In this document: positions 16,692 to 25,493 of the stretch, piece by piece | Layout of the letters: every line of letters starts with the position of its first letter | Numbering within the stretch: the stretch's first letter is position 1 | Program-made: the position numbers and the translations under genes | Source: CAXMST01 sp963793415 | Lineage (GTDB): Bacteria > Actinomycetota > Thermoleophilia > Solirubrobacterales > 70-9 | NCBI GenBank assembly: GCA_963793415.1 | Contig: CAWCAC010000002.1 | Coordinates: 620,001-684,000 of the forward strand | Length of the DNA stretch: 64,000 nt | Direction of reading: 5' to 3' | Notes under the pieces: generated by a model | What the model was told of the DNA's origin: nothing | Databases searched by the model: none | The model's input: the letters and a program-made list of their open reading frames with translations, nothing else

Positions 16692-18581
16692 ATGGCGGCA
16701 CACGAGCAGATCCGTTTCCCCAGGGCCCGGCCGGCCCTGCGGCTGCTGCCGGTGGCCGTGGTCGTGGCGCTGGCCGTCTCCGTGCTGCTGCCGGCGGGCG
16801 CCTCGGCGGCGACGATCCGGGTCACGGGCAAGTTCGACATTCCCGCCGACGACGAGGTCTGCATGCTCCGTGAGGCGGTGATCGCGGCCAACCTCGACGC
16901 ACCGACGTTCGGCTGCCCGGCCGGCAGCGGCAACGACGTGATCGTCCTGCCCGACGGCACCTACAGGCTGACTCGGGGCCCGGGCTCTCCTTTCGATCCG
17001 CTCACCGGCAGCCTCGACGTCGCCGACAAGGGCGGTAAGGAGCTGGTGATAACCGGCCTGGGAGGTCCCGTCACGATCGACGCCGGACCGATCGGAGGGG
17101 CCGGTGATCGGGCGTTCACCGTGAGGAGTGGCCTCGTCCTCAACTACCTGGCGGTTACGGGCGGCGACAGCGCTGCCAGCCCGGAGCTGCCCGGATACGG
17201 GGGAGCTCTGGCCTCCTTCGGGGCGCCCGTGGAGGTCCGTCACAGCCTGATCTCGGGCAGCCGGGCGACGCTCGGCGGCGGCGGTATCGTCGCTACCGGC
17301 CCGCTCGAGGTCGCCCAGTCGACCGTCAGCGGCAACTCCGTCGATGGCGCCACAGGCGCCGGAGGGGGCGGGATCGAGGCGGGAGGCCCCGTCACGGTCG
17401 TGCGCTCGACTATGGCCGGCAACTCGGTCACGACCCCGGACGCCACAGGCGCCGGTGGCGGCATCCGCTTTGCCGGCAGCCTCTCGCTCGAAGGCTCGAT
17501 CCTCGCCGACAACACGACCGACGGCGGCGGTCCCGACTGTCTTGCCGGCCCGGACGCGACGCCGAGTTCGGCCGGGTTCAACATCGTCGAGCAGACTGCC
17601 GGCTGCGGGCTGACGCTCGCTCCCTCCGACGCGGAGGTCGACCCGCAGCTGTCGCCGATCGCCGGCAACGGCGGCGGCACCCTGACCTACGCGATCGAGC
17701 CCGGCTCGCCCGCCGCCGACCGCGGCCCGCTCGCCTCGAGCCCTTCCTGCCGTGGCGCCGTCGACCAGCGCGGGGTCCCACGGGGGGTCGCGGAGACAGG
17801 CGCCTGCGACGCCGGCGCCTACGAGATCTACCTGTGCGCGGCGCTTCCCGCCAACGTTGTCGGCTCCGCCGGCAGTGACGCCCTGCGAGGAAGCCAGTCC
17901 CAGATCTCAGCGGTCGGCTTCGGCGGCGGCGACCTGATCTTCGGAGGGCCCGGCAATGACGCCCTCTGCGGTGGCGACGGCACCGACGTGCTCGATGGAG
18001 CGGCCGGTGCCGACTTCCTGCTGGGCGGGGCGGGAACCGACATCGTCACTTACGAAGCGGTCGCGGCGCCGGTCGCCGTGATCCTCGACGGCGCCGCCAA
18101 CGACGGGCGCGCCGGAGAGGCGGACTTCGTCGTCGTCGAGAGCGTCGTCGGTGGCAGCGCCGGCGATCTGGTCGTCGGCAGCGATGCCGCCAACGGAGTC
18201 CAGGGTGGCCCCGGGCCGGACCGCATCGACGGCGGCAACGGCAACGACTCGGTGCTCGGCCAGGCGGGTGACGATTTCGTCGACGGTGGCGCGGGCAACG
18301 ACCAGGTCCGCGGCGGGAGCGATGACGACAACGTGTTCGGCGGCGACGGAGACGACCGCGTCGACGGCGAGGACGGGGCCGACACCGTCAGCGGAGGAGC
18401 GGGCAACGACCGTCTATACGGAGGCGGTGGGCCGAACACGCTGCTCGGCGGCGACGGCAACGACAAGCTCTTCGGAGGCCCGGCCAAGGACCTGCTGAAG
18501 TGCGGCGGCGGCAAGGATTTCGTCGTCGCCGGGCGCAAGGACAGGGTCGCCGGCGACTGCGAGAAGGTGCGAAGGGGCTGA
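16692..18581 (+). CDS. Secreted CSLREA-type protein with C-terminal RTX calcium-binding repeats
   Basis: 629 residues. A signal peptide (hydrophobic LLPVAVVVALAVSVLLPAG, cleavage near ASA at about 39) is followed by a CSLREA-like segment (CMLREAVIAAN), a right-handed beta-helix domain of the choice-of-anchor Q kind (about 60-375) and, from about 390, nonapeptide repeats GGxGxDxxx (for example GGDGDDRVDGEDGADT) that bind Ca2+ in a beta-roll. It ends in GDCEKVRRG. Likely a cell-surface or released adhesin. A -10 candidate TAGTCT lies about 40 bp upstream. Confidence 0.85.
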   Translation: MAAHEQIRFPRARPALRLLPVAVVVALAVSVLLPAGASAATIRVTGKFDIPADDEVCMLREAVIAANLDAPTFGCPAGSGNDVIVLPDGTYRLTRGPGSPFDPLTGSLDVADKGGKELVITGLGGPVTIDAGPIGGAGDRAFTVRSGLVLNYLAVTGGDSAASPELPGYGGALASFGAPVEVRHSLISGSRATLGGGGIVATGPLEVAQSTVSGNSVDGATGAGGGGIEAGGPVTVVRSTMAGNSVTTPDATGAGGGIRFAGSLSLEGSILADNTTDGGGPDCLAGPDATPSSAGFNIVEQTAGCGLTLAPSDAEVDPQLSPIAGNGGGTLTYAIEPGSPAADRGPLASSPSCRGAVDQRGVPRGVAETGACDAGAYEIYLCAALPANVVGSAGSDALRGSQSQISAVGFGGGDLIFGGPGNDALCGGDGTDVLDGAAGADFLLGGAGTDIVTYEAVAAPVAVILDGAANDGRAGEADFVVVESVVGGSAGDLVVGSDAANGVQGGPGPDRIDGGNGNDSVLGQAGDDFVDGGAGNDQVRGGSDDDNVFGGDGDDRVDGEDGADTVSGGAGNDRLYGGGGPNTLLGGDGNDKLFGGPAKDLLKCGGGKDFVVAGRKDRVAGDCEKVRRG

Positions 18582-18589
18582 CCGCCGCA

Positions 18590-18610
18590 CGGCGGCGGCC
18601 GCTGCCGCCG
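18590..18610. terminator. GC hairpin between convergent genes
   Basis: CGGCGGC-GGCCGCT-GCCGCCG gives a 7-bp stem between the RTX gene stop and the converging hydrolase stop; no T-run. Confidence 0.4.
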
Positions 18611-18611
18611 C

Positions 18612-19271
18612 TCAGAAGCCGGCGACGAGCTTGCGCAGGCCGTCGAGCCCGCGGAATGGGGGACCGTGGCCCGGGCAGACCAGCGACGGCTCGAGCTGAG
18701 CGAGCTTGCGGATCGACTCCCGATTCTGGGCGGGGTCGAGCGTGAACAGGCCGGGCGGCTCGCCGACGCGGATGCGGCCGGTGAGGAAGTCGACGTTGTT
18801 GACGACGTCGCCGCAGATCGCGACGCGATCGGACTCGCGGAAGAAGATCACCTCGCCCGGGGCGTGGCCGGGAGCGTGGACGACGCGGAAGCCGGCTACT
18901 TCGTCACCATCGCTGAGGACTCGGGCGACGGGATGAGGAGGTCCGGTCCACATCGCTTCGATCGCCCTGTTCACGGGATTGCTGCGATGCGACTGCTGCA
19001 CGGGTACCCGACCCTCCATCGCGTCGACGTCGGCCTCGTGGCAGGCGAGCGGGATCGCCCGCGCCTCGCAGATCGCGGCGGCCGACCCCTGGTGATCGGG
19101 ATGGACGTGGGTGAGGGCGAGCAGCGACAGCGGCCGATCCTCCACCTGGCGCATGATCCGGCGCTTCGCGAGCTTCGTCGCGGCGTCGATCAGGACGTCG
19201 TCGACAAGGTAGACGTTGATCGCGTCCCGGAGCCCGGAGAGCTGGAAGACGCCGGGCGCCAGCTCTTTCAC
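18612..19271 (-). CDS. Metallo-beta-lactamase-fold hydrolase
   Basis: 219 residues with the full metal set: THVHPDHQG (HxHxDH), HAPGHAPGEV (His), CGDVVNN (Asp) and CPGHGP (His). Length and simple layout fit glyoxalase-II-like thioesterases or lactonases. It starts with GTG in a GTGA overlap with the small gene upstream, so the two are co-translated. Confidence 0.85.
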   Translation of the reverse strand: MKELAPGVFQLSGLRDAINVYLVDDVLIDAATKLAKRRIMRQVEDRPLSLLALTHVHPDHQGSAAAICEARAIPLACHEADVDAMEGRVPVQQSHRSNPVNRAIEAMWTGPPHPVARVLSDGDEVAGFRVVHAPGHAPGEVIFFRESDRVAICGDVVNNVDFLTGRIRVGEPPGLFTLDPAQNRESIRKLAQLEPSLVCPGHGPPFRGLDGLRKLVAGF

Positions 19272-19519
19272 AGCGGGCTGCCGGGGCCGGGGCCGCGAGG
19301 CTCGCCGGTGTTCGCGGCGAGCTGGGTCAGGCGCCGCACCTGCTGGGCGCCCTCGGCCCGCGCCGGATGGCCCTCAGGGAGGCGCGCGATCAGGCGCTCG
19401 ATGCGATTGCGGATCTGCAACGCGAAATGGGGTGTGGCCGGGCCTGCGAGGGCGCGGACGTCGTCGACCGTCGGCTCGCGCGCGGGGTCGAGGCGGTCGG
19501 ATCGCTCTGCTTCGCTCAT
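19268..19519 (-). CDS. Small hypothetical protein coupled to the hydrolase
   Basis: 83 residues, charged, one predicted amphipathic helix (HFALQIRNRIERLIARLPEG), Gly/Pro-rich tail. No family recognised. A -10 TAGGCT (19528-19533) stands eight bases before the ATG, and the 4-base overlap with the following hydrolase supports its being translated. Confidence 0.65.
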   Translation of the reverse strand: MSEAERSDRLDPAREPTVDDVRALAGPATPHFALQIRNRIERLIARLPEGHPARAEGAQQVRRLTQLAANTGEPRGPGPGSPL

Positions 19520-19571
19520 CGCCGAGGAGCCTATCCGCAGCGGCGCTGCGACGACTGATCGGCTCGCGGCC

Positions 19572-21170
19572 CTACTGCGCCGACTTCGGCTGTCTCTCGG
19601 GCTCCGGGGTGCCCGGCGTCGGGCCGATCTCCGGCAGCCCGCTCCCCTCGCTCACCTGGGAGAGCTCCGTCAGGCGATCGACCTCGACCTGGAACGGGAC
19701 CGAGATCGCGGCGTCGTCTCCGACGACCCAGACGTGGTTGTAGATCGCCCGGGTCGGGTCGTCCACGTACCCCGGCTTCGTGTCGAGCAGGAAGCCTTCG
19801 AGCGGCTTCGGCACCTCGGTGGCATCGTCGGTGAGCAACAGCGGCCCGGGTTTGCCGGCGGCCGAGATCGGCGCAGCTGCGGCGGCGTCGTCGGGTCGCA
19901 GGGTGTTGGCGATCACGAATCCGTGTCCTGGGTCGTTGATGTTCCAGCCGAAGGTGCCGTCGACGAAGCGGGCGAACTCGATCGCGTTCTCGACCGGGTC
20001 GTCGGCGCCGACGCGGACGACCTTGCGTTCGCCCTCGGCGGCGTCGGCCTGCTGCTCGTCGCTGCCGCCGCCGGCGGCGGCGAGCGTCTTCACGGCCTTG
20101 GCCGCGATCACGCTGTCAGGGCCGAGCACGTAGACGGGCGCCTCCGGATGGCGCTCGAGCACCTCCAGCGTCGCCTCGGGCACGTCGGAGCCATCGGCGA
20201 AGACGATCGGATCGCCGGAGCGCGCTGCCCAGGCGGCGGCAGGCATCGCGTAATCCGACTCCTTCGAGGAGACGACGAGGATGTGGTCAGGGTCCTTGAC
20301 CCCGCTCAGCGTCTCGCGCTGCTTGTCGATCTCGTTCGCGAGCTCGGCCGGGTCGCTGCCGGGAATGTCGAGGGCCTCGAGGCCCCCGGGCGCCTCGGCG
20401 TCGCCGACCACCACGAGCTCGGCCCCGTCGGCGCGCTTGAGCCCGGTCGGGTCGAGCTGGTCGAGCGCCTCTGCGGTCAGCTCGGGAACCTCGTTGGCGG
20501 TGGAGAGCAGGATCGGCCCGCCGACCTCGGTCGAGGTCAGCGGTGCAGCGGCGATCCCGGCCTGCCATGAGTCCGCGGGGACGAGGGTGACGAGGCGGGG
20601 CCTGCCGACGTCCTGGCTCGACGGATAGGCCGCGAGTGCGACCCCGGCGGCGACGGATGTCGCGTCGGCGCCGCCGACGCGGGTCGTGTTCAGAGTCGCG
20701 AAGCCGGGAAAGCCGAGCGACGATGCGTCGGCCGCCGGCTCCTCGGAGCCGCCCTCGACGACCACGGTCGGAGCGACGGGGGGCGCCGGGTCGTCATCTG
20801 GGTCATCGAAGAGCAGGTAGCCGGCGCCGACTCCGACCGCGGCGGCTGCCAGCAGGCCGAGGGCGATCAGCGCCGGCGTGCGCGCCTTCCGCATCCGGCC
20901 CGGAGGCGGAGGTGACGGTGGGGGAGTCGCGGCCTGCTCCGTCGTCGGCGCCTCCGCCGGCGTCGCGGCTGGTGTGGAGGCGGCGGGTGGCTTCGTTGCG
21001 GGGGGCTGGGGCTGCGTTGCGGCCGGCGCAGGCGGCGTGACCGGCTGCGGCTGCTGCGCCGGCGGTGAGACGGGCCGGGGCGCAGGCGGCTGCTCCGGGG
21101 CGCCAGGCGCGGGGTTGCGACGCCGCCGGATCGACTCCGGCAGGTCGCGAAGCTCGTCGAGCCCCGGCAA
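19572..21170 (-). CDS. Membrane-anchored cell-wall-binding-repeat (CwbR2-like) protein
   Basis: 532 residues. A cytoplasmic Pro/Ala/Thr-rich N-terminus (about 1-95) leads into one transmembrane helix (ALIALGLLAAAAVGVGAGYLLF), a short linker and an extracellular region with repeats typical of cell-wall-binding type-2 domains: GGPILLST, AELVVVGDAEA, APVYVLGPDSVIAAK, GPLLLTD, VWVVGDDAAIS. Such domains bind peptidoglycan or teichoic acid in clostridia and actinobacteria. The start is uncertain: TTG at 21170 has a perfect AGGAGG six bases upstream; GTG at 21188 is the alternative. Confidence 0.75.
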   Translation of the reverse strand: MPGLDELRDLPESIRRRRNPAPGAPEQPPAPRPVSPPAQQPQPVTPPAPAATQPQPPATKPPAASTPAATPAEAPTTEQAATPPPSPPPPGRMRKARTPALIALGLLAAAAVGVGAGYLLFDDPDDDPAPPVAPTVVVEGGSEEPAADASSLGFPGFATLNTTRVGGADATSVAAGVALAAYPSSQDVGRPRLVTLVPADSWQAGIAAAPLTSTEVGGPILLSTANEVPELTAEALDQLDPTGLKRADGAELVVVGDAEAPGGLEALDIPGSDPAELANEIDKQRETLSGVKDPDHILVVSSKESDYAMPAAAWAARSGDPIVFADGSDVPEATLEVLERHPEAPVYVLGPDSVIAAKAVKTLAAAGGGSDEQQADAAEGERKVVRVGADDPVENAIEFARFVDGTFGWNINDPGHGFVIANTLRPDDAAAAAPISAAGKPGPLLLTDDATEVPKPLEGFLLDTKPGYVDDPTRAIYNHVWVVGDDAAISVPFQVEVDRLTELSQVSEGSGLPEIGPTPGTPEPERQPKSAQ

Positions 21171-21290
21171 TCTGAACCTCCTCGCCACGAGGGGAGTGAT
21201 AGCGGACCGGGCGAGGCGCCGAGCAGCGCCCGCTGCCCTGTCGTTGCGGCCCCGATCAGATCCGTGGCCCCGCTGCCTTCCCGTGCGCAG

Positions 21291-21395
21291 TATTTGCAAA
21301 GGATCATGCAAACGCCGGAAGCCCCGTATTTGGCTGCAAATGGCCTTGCAGCGGCAGGGATCTTTGTTAGCAAACGCTCGTAATCGCGGTTTGCG
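21291..21395. promoter_or_regulatory. AT-richer divergent promoter region with repeated GCAAA/TTTGC
   Basis: TATTTGCAAA (21291-21300), ATGCAAACG (21306-21314), GTATTTGGCTGCAAA (21326-21340), TAGCAAACG (21368-21376) and GGTTTGCGC (21389-21397) are packed into about 105 bp between the CwbR2-like and M23 genes. They may be binding sites of one regulator. Confidence 0.35.
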
Positions 21396-21431
21396 CTGCT
21401 AGGCTGCGCCGACCTTCCGGGTCCCAGATCC

Positions 21432-22610
21432 ATGCCTGATCCCTTCCAGAGAAGCAATCCGCGCCGCTCCCGCATGCGCCTCCCGGCGCTCGCCGTGGCG
21501 CTTACGGCCGCGATCGTGAGCGCGGTGCTGCTCTCCGCGTCCGGCGCGGGGGCCCAGGACCTCCAGTCCCAGGTCGACTCCAAGCGCGCCGAGCTCGGCA
21601 AGGCCGAGCAGAAGAAGGAGGTCCTGACGACCGAGGTCTCCGCCTACGACGACAAGATCAGCGAGCTCACCGGACAGGTTGCGGCGCTCCGCAACCGGGA
21701 GGCACAGGTCCAGGCCGAGCTCGACGAGGCCGAGGCGCAGTTGCAGACCGAGAAGGAGAACCTCAGGGTTCAGCGCGAGCGCCTCGAGCGCTCGCTCAAG
21801 GTCCTGCGCGAGCGACTGGTCGCGATCTACAAGACCGGCGAGCCCGACACGCTCACGGTCGTGCTCGAGTCCGACGGCTTCGACGACGTCCTCCAGCGCT
21901 ACGAGTACCTCGAGCGAATCCAGAGTCAGGACTCGAGCATCGTCAGCAACGTCCGTGAGCTGCGCAACGAGGCGAAGGCGACCGTAGACCGGATCCAGGT
22001 GGTCCGCGATGAGATCGCAGCCAAGAAGCGCGAGCTCGTCCGCACCAGGGTCTCGCTCGAGCAGCGGGAGTCCGAGCTCGAGGCCGCGCGCGCCGACATC
22101 AAGACGCTGCTCAGCAAGACGAACGAGCACATCGAACACGTCGAGGGCGACATCAGCGACCTCGAGAAGGAGATCCAGGCCGAGCTTGCGGCGGCATCGG
22201 GCACGACGCCGTTGCCCGCGGGGCCGATCCGCGGCGGCAGCGGCGCTCTGATCTGGCCGGTCGACGGCCCGATCGTCTCCCCGTTCGGAATGCGCTGGGG
22301 CCGGCTTCACGCCGGCGTCGACATCGCCGTTCCGGCCGGGACGCCGATCCGCGCGGCCGCCGACGGCACGATCGTGCTGGTCCAGTCAGACGCGGAGAGC
22401 GGCGGTTACGGGAACTTCAGCTGCGTCGACCACGGCGGCGGGCTCACGACCTGTTACGCGCACCAGTCGAGCTTCGCGATCACCTCCGGCAGCGTCAGCC
22501 AGGGCGACATCATCGGATACGTCGGCTGCACCGGCCACTGCTACGGCGACCATCTCCACTTCGAGACGCGCGTCAACGGGGTCGCCCAGGATCCGATGGC
22601 GTACCTGTAG
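21432..22610 (+). CDS. EnvC-like murein hydrolase: coiled coil plus M23 peptidase
   Basis: 392 residues. An N-terminal signal sequence (hydrophobic LALAVALTAAIVSAVLLSA-like stretch, residues about 20-38) is followed by two long coiled coils (about 40-260) and a C-terminal LytM/M23 domain (about 280-390) with HAGVDIA and HLHFETR metal-binding motifs. Family members (EnvC, PcsB, RipA-like) hydrolyse or activate hydrolysis of septal peptidoglycan and are controlled by FtsEX, which is also in this window at 52.3-54.0 kb. The first zinc motif is HxxxD, intact, so catalytic activity is likely. Confidence 0.87.
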   Translation: MPDPFQRSNPRRSRMRLPALAVALTAAIVSAVLLSASGAGAQDLQSQVDSKRAELGKAEQKKEVLTTEVSAYDDKISELTGQVAALRNREAQVQAELDEAEAQLQTEKENLRVQRERLERSLKVLRERLVAIYKTGEPDTLTVVLESDGFDDVLQRYEYLERIQSQDSSIVSNVRELRNEAKATVDRIQVVRDEIAAKKRELVRTRVSLEQRESELEAARADIKTLLSKTNEHIEHVEGDISDLEKEIQAELAAASGTTPLPAGPIRGGSGALIWPVDGPIVSPFGMRWGRLHAGVDIAVPAGTPIRAAADGTIVLVQSDAESGGYGNFSCVDHGGGLTTCYAHQSSFAITSGSVSQGDIIGYVGCTGHCYGDHLHFETRVNGVAQDPMAYL

Positions 22611-22634
22611 ACGCGCCGATCACGTCCATCCCGG

Positions 22635-22662
22635 CTCAAGCCTGAGGTGTTGCCGCCGATAA
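22635..22662 (+). promoter_or_regulatory. Sigma-28/WhiG-type promoter (CTCAAG-N14-GCCGATAA)
   Basis: CTCAAG at 22635-22640, 14 bases, then GCCGATAA at 22655-22662. The -10 equals the FliA/SigD/WhiG consensus exactly and TCAAG sits at the same distance as the TAAAG of the consensus. It points to the gene at 22745, with a leader of about 75 bases. Confidence 0.65.
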
Positions 22663-22744
22663 TGGTGTTGGGCGTATACGGTCGCCGGCAGGGCCCGCTC
22701 GAGTGGGACACGGCGGACGACCGAGAAGGATCGATCATCCGACG

Positions 22745-23374
22745 ATGCGGAATCTGAGGGCATATCTGGCAGGACTCGGCAGCAGCGGGGCGATGATCGG
22801 CGCCGTGATCGTCGGCTTCCTCGCGCTCGGCACGATCGTCGGCTTCAACGGGCTGCCTTCGACGAGCGCCGACAGCAACTCCGACACGGTCCTGGTCGAG
22901 GATTCGAACGCGCCTGAGTTCGCGGCCGCGGCCGCGGCCCGCCCAGCGGGCGCGCCGGCCGCGACCCCTGCACGGGCTGCTGGGACGGGAACCGGCGCCG
23001 GAGGCGACGGTGCGGCGCCCGCCACGGCCGCCCCGAACGACGGCTCCGGCCCAGGCGACGGTCAGACCAACCCGGGTGACCCCGGCGACGGCGATCCGGG
23101 CACGACGGATCCGCCCGAGCCGACTTCGCCGCCGGCTCCGCCTCCGACTTCGCCGCCTGCTCCGACGGGCAGCAGCGACGTCGGCAACCTCGCCGAGGAG
23201 GCCAATGACGCGGTCACCGACGTGACCGGCACCGACCTCAACCTCGACGGTGCCACCAAGGGCATCACCGACACCGTCGATAACGCGGTTGGCGGCCTCA
23301 CCGGCGGCCGCGGCCTCGGCCTCGACGGCGTCGACGTGCCGAAGCTCCCCGGCGTCGTCGACCTCTCACCCTGA
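22745..23374 (+). CDS. Membrane-anchored Pro/Gly/Thr-rich protein
   Basis: 209 residues: short cytoplasmic N-terminus, one transmembrane helix (GAMIGAVIVGFLALGTIVGF, about 15-34), a long low-complexity Ala/Gly/Pro/Thr linker with PPAPPPTSPPAP-type runs (about 60-150) and a small C-terminal region rich in Asp, Val and Gly. It looks like an envelope-spanning or surface-displayed protein of unknown function. The sigma-28-type promoter upstream ties it to motility or a developmental regulon (inference). An alternative in-frame start is at 22703. Confidence 0.62.
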   Translation: MRNLRAYLAGLGSSGAMIGAVIVGFLALGTIVGFNGLPSTSADSNSDTVLVEDSNAPEFAAAAAARPAGAPAATPARAAGTGTGAGGDGAAPATAAPNDGSGPGDGQTNPGDPGDGDPGTTDPPEPTSPPAPPPTSPPAPTGSSDVGNLAEEANDAVTDVTGTDLNLDGATKGITDTVDNAVGGLTGGRGLGLDGVDVPKLPGVVDLSP

Positions 23375-23391
23375 CGCCGTCGGGCGCCGGT

Positions 23392-24108
23392 TCAGCCGAT
23401 TCCCAGGGAGCGCTCGAGCCAGCGCAGGGCTGCAGCCTGCAGCTCCGGGTCGTGCTGGATCGAGCGGTGATGGCCGCCGGGTAGAACGATCAGCCGCTTC
23501 GGCTCGTCGGCGCTCGCGTAAAGCTGCTCCGAGGAGGTGTACGGGACGCGCTCGTCGCCGCGGGCATGCAGAAGGATCAGCGGCTTCGCTCCGATCAGAG
23601 CGACGGCCTCCGCGATGTCGTGCTCTCCGAGCCAGGCGTCGAGGGCGTCGGCCTCGACGCGCATCTCGAGCTCGCCGTCCCGCAGTCCGCGGCGCAGGCC
23701 GTCCTCGGTCGCCGGGCAGATCGCGATCACGCCGGCGAGAGCCGGGGTCACGGCGGCGGCGTGGATCGCAAGGAAGCCGCCCATGCTGGAGCCGCGGACG
23801 CAGATCAGCCGCGGATCGATCCCGGGCCGCGTGGCGAGCATCGTCGCCATCCGCCCGACGTCGTCGACTGCCTGCGGTCCCATCGCGTCGGCGCTCTCGC
23901 CGTGGCCACGCTGGTCGTAGCTGAGAGCCGCCCAGCCCGAGGCGGCACAGAAGCGGGCGAAGTCGGCGTGATTCTCCTTCGCCGAGCCGGCGCCGTGGAG
24001 GATCACCATCGCCGGCCAGGGGGGCTCGGCCTCCGGAAGCCAGAGCCAGTAGGGCCGCCCCTCGTGGACGCCGCGCTCGTCCGGCTGCTGCGGTGTTCGG
24101 AGGCGCAT
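23392..24108 (-). CDS. Alpha/beta-hydrolase (dienelactone-hydrolase-like)
   Basis: 238 residues. Oxyanion region ILHGAGSAKENH, nucleophile elbow GSSMGG (Ser), acid Asp in LHARGDERVPY, and His in LPGGHHRS: a complete catalytic triad. No signal peptide, so a cytosolic esterase/peptidase-like enzyme. Its promoter TACGGT (24117-24122) stands eight bases before the ATG and is divergent from lysA. Confidence 0.82.
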   Translation of the reverse strand: MRLRTPQQPDERGVHEGRPYWLWLPEAEPPWPAMVILHGAGSAKENHADFARFCAASGWAALSYDQRGHGESADAMGPQAVDDVGRMATMLATRPGIDPRLICVRGSSMGGFLAIHAAAVTPALAGVIAICPATEDGLRRGLRDGELEMRVEADALDAWLGEHDIAEAVALIGAKPLILLHARGDERVPYTSSEQLYASADEPKRLIVLPGGHHRSIQHDPELQAAALRWLERSLGIG

Positions 24109-24116
24109 CGGGACCG

Positions 24117-24122
24117 ACCGTA
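24117..24122 (-). promoter_or_regulatory. -10 element (TACGGT) of alpha/beta-hydrolase gene
   Basis: TACGGT lies eight bases from the ATG at 24108. Confidence 0.45.
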
Positions 24123-24173
24123 GCGGCCAACGTCAGCGCGCGGCCGGCCGGGCGCTGTGACAATGCGCCGACG

Positions 24174-25493
24174 ATGAGCGAGACCGCCGCCACCACCGAC
24201 GCCGGGCCCACCGATCCGGTCGCGCGCTCGCCCGTCTTTCCCACCGGAAGCCGGATCAACGAGGCGGGACGGCTCGAGGTAGGCGGTTGCGATCTGGCCG
24301 AGGTGGCCGAGCGCTTCGGCACTCCTGCCTATATATACGCGCCCGACGACATCCGCGAGCGAGCCCGCGCCTACGTCGACGGGCTCGGCGCGCTGACCGA
24401 TTCGGGCGAGGTCCTGTTCGCGAGCAAGGCGGCGCCGATCAGCGCGATCTACGAGCTCTGTCGCGAGCAGGGGCTGTCGGTGGACGTCGCCTCCGGCGGC
24501 GAGCTGTTCATGGCGCTGCGCGCCGGCTTCGAGGCCGAGCGGATCTACATGCACGGCAACAACAAGACCGAGGCCGAGCTGCGCTACGCGATCGAGAGCG
24601 ACGTCGGTCACCTGATCGTCGATTCGTTCGACGAGATCGACCGTCTCGAGGCGATCCTCGATCGGCCGCAGCGGGTCCTGATCCGGCTGACGCCGGGGAT
24701 CAAGCCCTCGACCCACTCCTATGTGCAGACCGGGCAACTGGACTCCAAGTTCGGCTTCGGGCTGGACGACGGGATCGCCGCGCGCGCCGTCGAGCGGATC
24801 GCGGCGAGCCCGCGACTCGAGCTCGTCGGCCTCCACGCCCACATCGGCTCGCAGATCTTCGAGGTTGAGCCGTTCGAGCGGGCGATCGAGGCGGTGCACG
24901 AGTTCAGCCTCGAGCACGCCCCCGATCCGGAGATCGTCAACGTCGGCGGCGGGCTCGGGATCGCCTACGCCGGCACCGACGAGCCCCCCTCGATCGCCGC
25001 CTACGTCGGCGCCAAGCTCGGCGCCGTTCGGCGGCTGTTCGGCCAAAGCCCGAAGGTCCTGCTCGAACCGGGCCGCTCGCTCGTCGGCAACGCCGGCCTG
25101 ACGGTCTACGAGGTCGGCACCGTCAAGAAGGTCCCGGGCGTCCGTACGTACGTCTCCGTCGACGGCGGCATGTCGGACAACCTGCGGCCGATGCTCTACG
25201 GATCCCGCTACGAGGCGCTCCTCGTCAACCGGGCGACGGAGCCCGCCGATTCGGAGGTGACGGTGGCCGGGATGCACTGCGAGTCCGGCGACATCCTGCT
25301 TCGTGACGTTGCCCTGCCCGCGCCGCGGATCGGCGACCTGCTGGCGATGCCTGCGACCGGCGCGTACGGTCATGCGATGGCAAACAACTACAACGGCGTC
25401 CCGCGGCCGCCCGTGATCTTCTGCAGTGGCGGTGAGGCCCGCGAGGTCGTCCGCCGCGAGACCTGGGAGGACCTGGTGAGGCGAGATGTCTGA
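24174..25493 (+). CDS. lysA: Diaminopimelate decarboxylase
   Basis: 439-residue fold-III PLP enzyme that makes L-lysine from meso-diaminopimelate. PLP Lys in LFASKAAPI, the specificity region VDVASGGELFMA, GLHAHIGSQI, glycine-rich VNVGGGLGI, EPGRSLV, and the C-terminal CESGDILLRD and YGHAMANNYNG motifs are all present. The first 25 residues are an Asp/Thr/Ala-rich extension. GACAAT (24159-24164) nine bases upstream may be its -10. It overlaps hom by 8 bases. Confidence 0.95.
   Translation: MSETAATTDAGPTDPVARSPVFPTGSRINEAGRLEVGGCDLAEVAERFGTPAYIYAPDDIRERARAYVDGLGALTDSGEVLFASKAAPISAIYELCREQGLSVDVASGGELFMALRAGFEAERIYMHGNNKTEAELRYAIESDVGHLIVDSFDEIDRLEAILDRPQRVLIRLTPGIKPSTHSYVQTGQLDSKFGFGLDDGIAARAVERIAASPRLELVGLHAHIGSQIFEVEPFERAIEAVHEFSLEHAPDPEIVNVGGGLGIAYAGTDEPPSIAAYVGAKLGAVRRLFGQSPKVLLEPGRSLVGNAGLTVYEVGTVKKVPGVRTYVSVDGGMSDNLRPMLYGSRYEALLVNRATEPADSEVTVAGMHCESGDILLRDVALPAPRIGDLLAMPATGAYGHAMANNYNGVPRPPVIFCSGGEAREVVRRETWEDLVRRDV

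Noticed and set aside
13916..16960. Minus-strand open frame of over 1000 codons
   Set aside because: Antisense to MMPL and MarR genes; composition is Arg/Asp/His/Gln-rich shadow sequence with no motifs.
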